In this document: positions 1 to 4,672 of the stretch, in pieces
How positions within the stretch are numbered: the stretch's first letter is position 1
How the letters are laid out: each line of letters starts with the position of its first letter
DNA from: Ancrocorticia sp039812645
GTDB taxonomy: Bacteria; Actinomycetota; Actinomycetes; Actinomycetales; Actinomycetaceae
Assembly: GCA_039812645.1 (NCBI GenBank)
Contig: JBDIAV010000135.1
Span: 1 to 6,393 of the forward strand
DNA length: 6,393 bases
Direction: 5' to 3'
Notes under the pieces: generated by a model
The model's database searches: none
What the model was told of the DNA's origin: nothing
The model's input: only the letters and a program-made list of their open reading frames with translations
Position numbers and translations under genes: made by a program

Positions 1-158
1 GGTACCGGGCTGGCACCCACAACGATCTTGGTGACGCCGCCAGAACCAGCCGCTGACGGATCGGCGGAGGCGTCGGAACCTGAGTCAGAATTGCCACAGG
101 CTGACAATGCGAGGGCGGAGATTGCGGCGAGAGCCGCCAACGAGCGGAAGCGTTTCAT
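1..158 (-). CDS. metQ: MetQ/NlpA-family methionine-binding lipoprotein (N-terminal part only)
   Basis: Substrate-binding lipoprotein of the methionine ABC importer, held on the outer face of the membrane. Only the first 52 codons are in the window; the gene runs off the left edge. Seen: ATG at 158, Lys/Arg start (MKRFR), a hydrophobic Ala/Leu-rich signal segment (residues 6-20) and a lipobox L18-S19-A20-C21 for signal peptidase II and lipidation at Cys21. A Ser/Gly/Asp-rich linker (22-41) follows, then VTKIVVGASPV (42-52), the typical first strand of mature NlpA/MetQ proteins (known family pattern: KIxVGAxPxPH). An AAAGGA Shine-Dalgarno lies 7 nt before the start. It follows metI in the same direction after a 164-nt gap, as expected for the third importer gene. 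Ligand preference (L- or D-methionine, or a peptide) cannot be read from this fragment. Confidence 0.9.
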   Translation of the reverse strand, partial: MKRFRSLAALAAISALALSACGNSDSGSDASADPSAAGSGGVTKIVVGASPV

Positions 159-165
159 GTTGGTG

Positions 166-171
166 TCCTTT
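166..171 (-). promoter_or_regulatory. Ribosome binding site of metQ
   Basis: AAAGGA on the minus strand, 7 nt before the metQ ATG at 158. It supports that start and independent translation initiation despite the long gap after metI. Confidence 0.6.
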
Positions 172-266
172 GCTTGGGCAGGGGTGGCTTCTCCGAAGAG
201 TTGATTAACGCAATGCCAGCATGAAGAACTGGTTCGCGCGTGGATAAAGGGACTCGCTTCGTGTGA

Positions 267-288
267 GGAAGTGAGTACTGGAAGTGAG
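267..288. repeat. 9-bp tandem direct repeat GGAAGTGAG, 4-bp spacer
   Basis: Two identical copies of GGAAGTGAG at 267-275 and 280-288, separated by TACT. Their 13-bp centre-to-centre distance is a little over one helical turn. They lie upstream of metQ in its gap with metI. Function unknown; a half-site pair for a regulator is possible. Confidence 0.5.
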
Positions 289-322
289 CCGGATTGGCTG
301 TGCGTCAGCGATGATCGGCAGT

Positions 323-1039
323 TTAGCGATGATCGACGGCGTGACTGATTCTGTCGCCAACAAACTGAACAATGCTCACAATGGCAATGATGACGATGAC
401 GATAATGACCAGCACATCAATCTGCGTGCGGTAGTAGCCCTGATTAATGGCTAAGGCACCGAGTCCGCCGCCGCCAACGGCTCCCGCCATCGCGGTGTAG
501 CCGATGATCGTGATGGCAAGAATGGTGGTGGATTGGACGAGGGACGGTACCGCCTCGCGCACGATGACGTCTTTGAGGATTTGGTAACGCGAAGCGCCCA
601 TCATTTGCGCAGCCTCGATCTTTCCCTGCTCCACATTGGTGAGGTTCGATTCGACCATACGAGCGAAATAGGGGATAGCGGAGAGCGCTAGGGGCACCAT
701 GGCACCCTGCCAGCCGTTCGCCTGCCCAACGATCATGCGGGTGATGTTGATGAGCAGCACCATGAGAATGATGAAGGGAACCGCTCGGCCCACGTTGACG
801 ATAAAACCAAGGGTGGAGTTGACGGCCTTGTTGGGGAGGATGCCGTCTTTGCGGGTGGCCGTAAGGACCACTCCGACGATCAGTCCGAAGATACCGGCAA
901 AGAGCGTCGCCCAGAAGGTCATCAGGAGGGTCTCGGAGGTTGCCGACCATAGCTGTTGTTGGATGACCGGGTTGTTAAGCCAGGTGCGGTCATCTGCCAT
1001 GGGGGCCAGACTACCGACGGCGAAAGAAAGATTCGTCAT
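323..1039 (-). CDS. metI: MetI, methionine ABC transporter permease
   Basis: Membrane-spanning subunit of the methionine importer; two copies would pair with two MetN ATPases. The 238-aa product has about five hydrophobic spans (approx. 34-61, 75-100, 112-130, 165-190, 205-228). The cytoplasmic coupling (EAA) loop lies near 136-165: E142-A-A with G148 and downstream REAVPSL, the signature that docks on the ATPase. A Gly-rich VGGGGLG (188-194) is also typical of this permease family. The start ATG at 1039 overlaps the metN stop (ATGA), with GGAGG 10 nt upstream inside metN, so translation is coupled. An internal Met14 has no Shine-Dalgarno, which favours the upstream start. The protein is slightly longer than E. 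coli MetI (217 aa), mainly at the N-terminus. Confidence 0.95.
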   Translation of the reverse strand: MTNLSFAVGSLAPMADDRTWLNNPVIQQQLWSATSETLLMTFWATLFAGIFGLIVGVVLTATRKDGILPNKAVNSTLGFIVNVGRAVPFIILMVLLINITRMIVGQANGWQGAMVPLALSAIPYFARMVESNLTNVEQGKIEAAQMMGASRYQILKDVIVREAVPSLVQSTTILAITIIGYTAMAGAVGGGGLGALAINQGYYRTQIDVLVIIVIVIIAIVSIVQFVGDRISHAVDHR

Positions 1040-2022
1040 GCTGCTCGTACCTCCGCGCTTGCGCCAATCTTTTTCAGGCCCGCAACCAACTCGCTGGACT
1101 TACGAGGATCGATGGTGAGCGCGAGCCGCGCTATCTGTACCGAACCAAGAGTCTCAAAAGTGCCAGCGCCGATATCGGCGCCATACTCTGCTGCTAGGCT
1201 CATCACCCGCGAACCGGTGGGCTCGCCGGGGTGAGAGGTGAAGGAGACATCAACGATGCTGCCGTCACGGTTGAGGGGACTGAAATCTGGGGCCGGGACG
1301 ATCATTCGGGCCAGTGGTGAATCTACATCGGTGACGACGTCGGCCACCGGTCCGGTCGCAACGATACGGCCATGATCCAACAGGGTTACCGAGTCGCACA
1401 CCTTACGCACCACGTCCATCTCATGGGTGATGATGAGAACGGTGACACCATAGGTATCGCGCACATTGCGCAGCAGGGTGAGGATTTGCTCGGTAGTTTC
1501 CGAATCGAGAGCCGAGGTGGGCTCATCGCAGAGAAGAACGGACGGGCCATCGGCCATTGCCCGTGCAATACCTACGCGCTGACGTTGCCCACCAGACAAC
1601 TGGGAGGGGAAGGACGAGGAACGATCGCCAATACCCACGAGGGTGAGCATCTCGGATACTCGTTCACGGGTTTCGACCTTTCCCATGCCCGAGAGCCGAA
1701 GTGGGTAAGCGATGTTTCCCGCAGCGGTCCGCTGGTCGAGAAGATTAGCGCCCTGGAAGACCATGCCGATAGTACGGCGCGCTTCGCGCAGCTCCTTAGC
1801 AGAGAGCGCCGCAAGATTCTGCCCATCCACAAGGATCGCGCCTGAGGACGGATGCTCTAACGCGGTGAGACAGCGGATGAGAGTGGACTTACCGGCGCCG
1901 GATTCGCCCACGATTCCATGAATTTCCCCCGAGGGAATGGTGAGAGAAATGCCGTCGAGAGCGACGATCGGCTCCTCACCGCGGCGTGGGTACACCTTGC
2001 TGACGTTTTGTAGTTCTATCAC
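1036..2022 (-). CDS. metN: MetN, methionine ABC transporter ATP-binding protein with NIL domain
   Basis: ATPase that powers methionine import. Seen in the 328-aa product: Walker A GESGAGKS (39-46), Q-loop Gln90, signature LSGGQ (142-146), Walker B VLLCDEP (162-168), D-loop SALD (170-173) and switch His200. Residues about 256-325 form the NIL domain. In characterised MetNI, this domain binds methionine on the cytoplasmic side and inhibits transport (trans-inhibition); the same control is inferred here. The start is GTG at 2022 (codons GTG ATA GAA), with a strong GGAGGG at 2029-2034 and 6-nt spacing. An ATG at 2036 is out of frame. First gene of metN-metI-metQ; preceded by a structured leader that may be a SAM-sensing riboswitch. 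Uptake of other compounds through related MetNs cannot be excluded. Confidence 0.96.
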   Translation of the reverse strand: MIELQNVSKVYPRRGEEPIVALDGISLTIPSGEIHGIVGESGAGKSTLIRCLTALEHPSSGAILVDGQNLAALSAKELREARRTIGMVFQGANLLDQRTAAGNIAYPLRLSGMGKVETRERVSEMLTLVGIGDRSSSFPSQLSGGQRQRVGIARAMADGPSVLLCDEPTSALDSETTEQILTLLRNVRDTYGVTVLIITHEMDVVRKVCDSVTLLDHGRIVATGPVADVVTDVDSPLARMIVPAPDFSPLNRDGSIVDVSFTSHPGEPTGSRVMSLAAEYGADIGAGTFETLGSVQIARLALTIDPRKSSELVAGLKKIGASAEVRAA

Positions 2023-2028
2023 AAGAAT

Positions 2029-2034
2029 CCCTCC
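2029..2034 (-). promoter_or_regulatory. Ribosome binding site fixing the GTG start of metN
   Basis: GGAGGG on the minus strand, 6 nt before GTG at 2022. It decides for the GTG over the out-of-frame ATG just upstream. It lies 6 nt past the closing stem of the putative riboswitch, close enough for the leader to control ribosome access. Confidence 0.75.
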
Positions 2035-2040
2035 ATCGAT

Positions 2041-2100
2041 CGTGGCGGAAGCACCCGGCGCTCCGGGTTGCTGCAGCGTCGACGAGCCACGTCTCTCGGC
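2041..2100 (-). ncRNA. Putative SAM-I/SAM-IV-like riboswitch core in the metN leader
   Basis: Seen on the minus strand: GAGAG (2097-2093), then CGTGGC (2091-2086), which pairs perfectly with GCCACG (2046-2041). Inside lies a hairpin (2071-2051), GC-A-ACCCGG / AGCG loop / CCGGGT-GC, followed by TTCC. The order GAGAG ... GGCTCGTCGACG ... GCAGCAACC ... GGGTGCTTCC matches from memory the P2/P3 core of SAM-I and SAM-IV riboswitches (GAGAG, GGCCCGAYGA, GCAACC, GGUGCU). Position before a methionine importer fits. However, the usual 5' strand of P2 with its kink-turn is not obvious, the P1 helix is unclear, and no U-tailed terminator precedes metN. If real, it is a compact or variant form and more likely controls translation. 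This is homology by eye, not a model search. Confidence 0.5.
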
Positions 2101-2124
2101 TGCTCTAGATGAACTAGAGCAAGC
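2099..2124 (-). other. Leader hairpin, 8-bp perfect stem plus 2 bp across a bulge
   Basis: TGCTCTAG (2101-2108) and CTAGAGCA (2114-2121) are exact inverted arms around a 5-nt loop. Two more pairs (2099-2100 with 2123-2124) form across a one-base bulge. In the metN transcript it sits directly 5' of the riboswitch-like core and may be part of its peripheral structure. It has no U-tract on either strand, so it is not an intrinsic terminator. Confidence 0.55.
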
Positions 2125-2126
2125 AA

Positions 2127-2140
2127 ACCACGAATGTGGT
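2127..2140 (-). other. Small leader hairpin (ACCAC/GTGGT)
   Basis: ACCAC (2127-2131) and GTGGT (2136-2140) are perfect inverted arms around a 4-nt loop. It stacks just 5' of the 2099-2124 hairpin in the metN leader. It is short enough to be fortuitous. Confidence 0.3.
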
Positions 2141-2166
2141 CAAGTGTCCAAGTCTCTCGTCTTGTG

Positions 2167-2172
2167 ATCTTA
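2167..2172 (-). promoter_or_regulatory. Candidate -10 box for the metN transcript
   Basis: TAAGAT on the minus strand (2172-2167) would start RNA near 2160 and give a leader of about 138 nt that includes the whole structured region. No good -35 is seen (actinobacterial promoters often lack one). A TTGACC at 2143-2138 is an alternative -35, but it has only a poor -10 (CTCTAG), and its transcript would miss much of the structure. Confidence 0.3.
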
Positions 2173-2187
2173 GTTGTCTTAGACGGT

Positions 2188-2193
2188 TACACT
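2188..2193 (+). promoter_or_regulatory. Candidate -10 box of a leaderless plus-strand transcript
   Basis: TACACT at 2188-2193 is followed after 8 nt by GTG at 2202, the spacing typical of leaderless actinobacterial promoters, where the RNA begins at the start codon. The same hexamer is the best -10 of the deoD promoter. No strong -35. It lies back-to-back with the candidate metN -10 (2172-2167), suggesting a compact divergent promoter region. Confidence 0.4.
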
Positions 2194-2201
2194 ACAGGTA
2201 A

Positions 2202-2405
2202 GTGGGTTGCTTGATGAAGGGTTCCAGAATCTGGATGGGCTTAAGTGAGCTAAATCCTGTCGGAGGTCCGTGGTCCTATAGCTCTATGAAACATGACGCA
2301 TTGGAAGAACTTATCGCAGCTGAAACGGACGCAAACTGGCCAACTATTTATGTTGATACAGCATGGTGGAACTCATGTGGACCCCAGGTGAGATCTGGGC
2401 CGTAA
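2202..2405 (+). CDS. Small hypothetical ORF, 67 aa, Trp-rich, possibly leaderless
   Basis: Not recognised. The ORF opens with GTG 8 nt after a TACACT box and ends at 2405, 10 nt before a perfect 15-bp hairpin, so it fills the interval between a promoter-like and a terminator-like signal. The product has five Trp (11, 24, 46, 55, 56), two Cys (3 and 59), an acidic helix-like segment ALEELIAAETD (33-43) and a C-terminus AWWNSCGPQVRSGP. No signal peptide or membrane span. An internal Met29 (ATG 2286) would give a 39-residue peptide; GGAGGT at 2262-2267 lies 18 nt before it, too far to be a standard RBS. Third-position GC is about 48%, far below the neighbouring genes, so it is either recently acquired, a short peptide precursor, or not translated at all (sRNA). 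No modification, export or immunity gene lies next to it. Confidence 0.35.
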   Translation: MGCLMKGSRIWMGLSELNPVGGPWSYSSMKHDALEELIAAETDANWPTIYVDTAWWNSCGPQVRSGP

Positions 2406-2415
2406 CGGGGGGAGA

Positions 2416-2454
2416 GTGGCGTCGTCGTCGCTCTTCTTTCGACGACGACGCCAC
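2416..2454. terminator. Perfect 15-bp hairpin, likely bidirectional terminator
   Basis: Arms GTGGCGTCGTCGTCG (2416-2430) and its exact complement (2440-2454) enclose a 9-nt pyrimidine loop. The arms are built on a CGT/ACG triplet repeat. It sits between the plus-strand small ORF (ends 2405) and the minus-strand mntR stop (2480), so it could end both convergent messages. Neither side has a run of T, so it is an atypical terminator or an mRNA 3'-end stabiliser. Confidence 0.6.
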
Positions 2455-2479
2455 CGCCCAATTATTCGCTACTCACCAG

Positions 2480-3190
2480 TTACTCGCTTGCGTCAGAGGA
2501 GCTCTTGGAACCCTCGATCTGTGACGCATCGGGACGGACAATAACGGCCCGCGCGGCGGCCAGAGAGATATCCAGAACCTGGCCATCAAGCTGGAGGCTA
2601 AGCAGCCCGACCGCGCGGCGGACATCGAGAACCGTGATGTCGACGCCGGGAACGAGCCCCACCGATTCCAGGTAAATAAGCACCTCGGAGTCCTGATCGG
2701 ATACTCGGTCAATACGAACGTTGGTTCCAGGATGGACGTCGATCAGTGAATGCAGATGCTCGTCCTCGACCGGGTAGGAACCGTCCGCGGCCGGGATCAC
2801 GTCTCCGTGGGGATCACGTTCGGGATGCCCCAATGTGCGATCGAGTCGTTCGATAAATTTATCCGAAACCGCGTGTTCCAGATGTTCGGCCTCATCGTGT
2901 ACCTCGTCCCACGAGTAGCCGAAGAGTTCAACTAACCCGGTTTCGAGGAGACGATGGATTCGTACCATGCGCGCCGCCTGTAGCTGCCCGTCCGCGGTGA
3001 GCGAGATGGCACCGTACGGCGCATGCCGCACCAATCCCTTGGCGACGAGCTTGGACACACCTTCGGAGACGGTCGAGGGCGAGAGGCCGAGGGTCTTGGC
3101 GAGCTGCCCTGACGAGACGGGCTTGTCCTGCCACTCGCCGAGCTTCCAGATAGCGCGGAGGTAGTCTTCGCTGGACGTGCTAAGTGCCAT
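2480..3190 (-). CDS. mntR: DtxR-superfamily metalloregulator, MntR-type (manganese)
   Basis: Metal-activated DNA-binding repressor, 236 aa. Domains: winged helix-turn-helix (about 1-62, recognition region near SSGQLAKTLGLSPSTVSEGV), metal-binding/dimerisation domain (about 65-142), and an SH3/FeoA-like C-terminal domain (about 152-220). Aligned by eye to C. diphtheriae DtxR, ancillary ligands His79, Glu83 and His98 are conserved at the same numbers. In the primary site DtxR Met10 is Asp9 and Cys102 is Glu102, with Glu105-His106 kept. Asp plus Glu at these places is the known MntR pattern that selects Mn(II) over Fe(II), so a manganese sensor is inferred. The ATG at 3190 lies 5 nt after the deoD stop with no clear Shine-Dalgarno, implying translational coupling. 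The C-terminal 12 residues are a Ser/Asp/Glu tail. No Mn transporter gene is in the window. Confidence 0.85.
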   Translation of the reverse strand: MALSTSSEDYLRAIWKLGEWQDKPVSSGQLAKTLGLSPSTVSEGVSKLVAKGLVRHAPYGAISLTADGQLQAARMVRIHRLLETGLVELFGYSWDEVHDEAEHLEHAVSDKFIERLDRTLGHPERDPHGDVIPAADGSYPVEDEHLHSLIDVHPGTNVRIDRVSDQDSEVLIYLESVGLVPGVDITVLDVRRAVGLLSLQLDGQVLDISLAAARAVIVRPDASQIEGSKSSSDASE

Positions 3191-3195
3191 GAGAA

Positions 3196-3903
3196 TCAGG
3201 AAAGGGCCGCGGCAACGGCGATCCGCAAAGCCTTCTGGAAATGGGTCTCACGTTCCTCAGAGCTCATGTCCTGAGACTCGTCGAAGAGGTGGTCGGAGAT
3301 GGTGAGCACAGCAAGGGCCTCTTTGTCGAGATCAGCGGCAATGCCATATAGTGCGGCGGCCTCCATCTCAACGCCGAGCGTTCCAAGTTCGGCCAAACGC
3401 TTGTTCTGGTCCATCGAGGTGCCGTAAAAACGATCGCGGGAGACGACGGGGGCGACCTTGACGTCGGCGTCGTCACCAGCGGCGTCAACGGCGGCCTTGA
3501 GAAGATTCCATGACGCCGTTGCAGAGAACTGAATTCCGGGGCACAGGGTGGTATTAATAACTGAATCGGTGTGTGCGCCAATGGCAATGACGACGTCGCC
3601 CATCTTTACCTTGGAGGATAGGCCACCGGCGGTGCCCACACGAATGATGCGCTCCACTCCGTAGAAAGAGAACAGCTCGGTCGCATAGATTGAGGCCGAG
3701 GGTTGACCCATGCCGGAGGCCATGACGGAAAGTGGCTTACCCTCGTAGGTTCCGGTGTAGCCGCAGATATTGCGAACATCGGTAACAAGGCGGGCATCTG
3801 GCATGAGTTCTGCTGCCATGCGGGCCGCGCGCTTGGGGTCGCCGGGCATGATGACGGCGGGGGCGAAATCTCCGGGTTGCGCAGAAATGTGGGGTGTGGG
3901 CAC
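3196..3903 (-). CDS. deoD: DeoD-type purine nucleoside phosphorylase
   Basis: Phosphorolysis of purine (deoxy)nucleosides to free base and (deoxy)ribose-1-phosphate; cytoplasmic purine salvage. The 235-aa product lines up end to end with hexameric E. coli DeoD (239 aa): TPHISA with His5, PGDP with Gly21 and Arg25, Arg44, IIRVGTAGG with Arg88 (Thr91 where E. coli has Ser90), VEMEAA (178-183) with the nucleoside-binding Met180-Glu181, and ISDH (202-205) with catalytic Asp204, plus Arg218. Start: GTG at 3903, with AGGAGA at 3911-3916 and 7-nt spacing, makes the N-terminus MPTPHI, like E. coli MATPHI. A longer in-frame ATG at 3927 would add 8 residues that cover this RBS and have no family counterpart. 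First gene of a deoD-mntR unit. Confidence 0.95.
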   Translation of the reverse strand: MPTPHISAQPGDFAPAVIMPGDPKRAARMAAELMPDARLVTDVRNICGYTGTYEGKPLSVMASGMGQPSASIYATELFSFYGVERIIRVGTAGGLSSKVKMGDVVIAIGAHTDSVINTTLCPGIQFSATASWNLLKAAVDAAGDDADVKVAPVVSRDRFYGTSMDQNKRLAELGTLGVEMEAAALYGIAADLDKEALAVLTISDHLFDESQDMSSEERETHFQKALRIAVAAALS

Positions 3904-3910
3904 GATGAAC

Positions 3911-3916
3911 TCTCCT
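3911..3916 (-). promoter_or_regulatory. Ribosome binding site that sets the deoD start
   Basis: AGGAGA, 7 nt before GTG at 3903. It lies inside the reading frame of the longer ATG-started version and therefore argues for the GTG start. Confidence 0.75.
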
Positions 3917-3921
3917 ACAAA

Positions 3922-3940
3922 AGTCACAAAATTCAGTCAC
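3922..3940 (-). repeat. AGTCAC direct repeat in the deoD promoter/leader
   Basis: AGTCAC at 3922-3927 and 3935-3940 (GTGACT on the deoD strand), 13 bp apart, lies between the candidate -10 (3944-3949) and the RBS. This is where a repressor could block transcription start. Too short to name a regulator; it does not look like a DtxR/IdeR iron box. Confidence 0.3.
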
Positions 3941-3943
3941 TCC

Positions 3944-3971
3944 AGTGTAGTGCGAAATCAGAGAAAGGGAA
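3944..3971 (-). promoter_or_regulatory. Candidate promoter of deoD-mntR
   Basis: On the minus strand, -10 TACACT (3949-3944) with a weak -35 TTCCCT (3971-3966) at 16-bp spacing. Transcription would begin near 3937, leaving a leader of roughly 34 nt with the AGGAGA site. The -10 is identical to the one proposed for the small plus-strand unit. Confidence 0.45.
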
Positions 3972-4068
3972 CGTGGCCGCGGATTCTTCCCCGTGACAAT
4001 GAGACGCCAAACAGGTCAATAAGTTGGCATAGAGGGGCTATTCATGGGAAGAATGACAGGGTAGTCAC

Positions 4069-4095
4069 TACGGCGGCGTGTGTTGTGCCGCCGTA
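4069..4095 (+). other. 5'-UTR hairpin ahead of the DUF4282-type gene
   Basis: TACGGCGGC (4069-4077) and GCCGCCGTA (4087-4095) form a perfect 9-bp GC-rich stem with a 9-nt loop. The 3' arm ends 6 nt before the AAGGA Shine-Dalgarno of the gene at 4112. No T-run follows on either strand, so it is unlikely to be a terminator. A role in mRNA stability or in initiation control is possible. Confidence 0.55.
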
Positions 4096-4111
4096 AAAGG
4101 AAAGGAATGCC

Positions 4112-4672
4112 ATGACTCAGCCCACCACTCCGGATCCGGAGCAGCCCAACCGGCCTCAGCCGTCGCAGCCTGCGCAACCGGCGACTCCCGAGCAGCAGTT
4201 TCAGCAAGGCTTCCAGAATCAGTCTTCTGCTCCGTCCGCTTTTTCTGCGGCTCCAGCTGGCCAGCAATTCGCCCCAAATGCGTATGGCCAGGCACCCTAC
4301 GGACAGCCTTATGGCCAGGCTCCGTTCGGTCAGCAAGCGTACGGATATCAGCCTCCGCAGCGTGAACAGGGAGGGCTCGCCGCCTTCTTTTCGACTGACT
4401 TCTCGGTAGCTCTTGGTCCGAAGATTGCCCGGCTCGTCATGATCTTCGCGCTGATTTTGGCGGGTGTTTACGCCGCGGCTTCCCTGGTGAGTTTCATCCA
4501 GGCACTTGCGTGGGGTAACGGCGCGTTGATGATTATCTACGCTTTCTTGGATCTGGGCCTCAGCGCTGTACTCATCCTTTTCCTCCTGGGAATCACGCGG
4601 ATTGTCCTGGAATACCTGGTACGCAAGGCGTCGCCGGATGATCCCGGCAGCGCTTCCTCACAGGCATCGTGA
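4112..4672 (+). CDS. Pro/Gln-rich two-span membrane protein, DUF4282-like
   Basis: Function unknown. Residues 1-86 are hydrophilic, low-complexity and rich in Pro, Gln and Ala, with imperfect YGQAP-type repeats (about 58-79: YGQAPYGQPYGQAPFGQ). Two membrane spans follow (about 105-129 and 138-162), then a short polar tail. The membrane part with the preceding FFSTDFSVALGPKIARLV resembles DUF4282 proteins, which in actinobacteria often carry a disordered proline-rich N-terminus; this is family recall, not a search. The N-terminus has no signal peptide and is probably cytoplasmic, with both termini inside. ATG at 4112 has AAGGA 5 nt upstream. The stop overlaps the next gene's GTG (GTGA), so both are one transcript, which ends at the terminator near 5547. 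Confidence 0.85.
   Translation: MTQPTTPDPEQPNRPQPSQPAQPATPEQQFQQGFQNQSSAPSAFSAAPAGQQFAPNAYGQAPYGQPYGQAPFGQQAYGYQPPQREQGGLAAFFSTDFSVALGPKIARLVMIFALILAGVYAAASLVSFIQALAWGNGALMIIYAFLDLGLSAVLILFLLGITRIVLEYLVRKASPDDPGSASSQAS

Larger units (their letters stand above)
159..322. other. metI-metQ intergenic gap (164 nt) with direct repeats
   Basis: This gap is long for an ABC operon in which metN and metI overlap. It holds the metQ RBS, a perfect 9-bp direct repeat GGAAGTGAG at 267-275 and 280-288 (13-bp period), and one copy of an 11-bp repeat AGCGATGATCG at 307-317 whose second copy (325-335) lies in the last codons of metI. I see no convincing intrinsic terminator; only a 4-bp stem around CTTC/GAAG near 189-199. 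No convincing sigma-70 promoter could be called. It may hold an internal promoter or processing site that sets MetQ level, but this is inference. Confidence 0.5.
2023..2479. other. 457-nt interval between metN and mntR
   Basis: No confidently coding gene. From left to right it holds the metN RBS and riboswitch-like leader (2029-2160, minus), the divergent promoter candidates (2167-2193), a questionable 67-codon ORF (2202-2405, plus) and the 15-bp hairpin (2416-2454). The 25 nt between the hairpin and the mntR stop are AT-richer and featureless. Confidence 0.7.

Noticed and set aside
1..6. KpnI site GGTACC at the exact left end as evidence of a cloning boundary
   Set aside because: The same hexamer also occurs at 546-551 and 4678-4683 and the right end has no matching site. 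The bases read in frame as metQ codons (Val-Pro), so it is natural sequence.
699..1234. Two plus-strand ORFs (699-1118, 956-1234) across metI and the metI-metN junction
   Set aside because: They overlap the EAA-bearing permease and the NIL domain in antisense; composition is that of a shadow frame.
1372..1845. 157-codon plus-strand ORF inside metN
   Set aside because: Antisense to the strongly conserved ATPase motifs of metN; no RBS and no family-like sequence. Shadow frame.
2099..2124. TGCTCTAG hairpin as an intrinsic terminator or as transposon inverted ends
   Set aside because: No T-run on either strand, only a 5-nt loop, no transposase or target duplication nearby; better explained as leader RNA structure.
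2416..2454. CGT/CGA triplet run as a microsatellite or a CRISPR-like repeat
   Set aside because: Only one inverted pair with four or five triplets per arm and no spacers; best read as a single hairpin.
3904..4111. DtxR/IdeR iron box or MntR box in the deoD upstream region
   Set aside because: No TTAGGTTAG-type palindrome or other convincing dyad found; only the AGTCAC direct repeat and a small CACT/AGTG dyad overlapping the -10.
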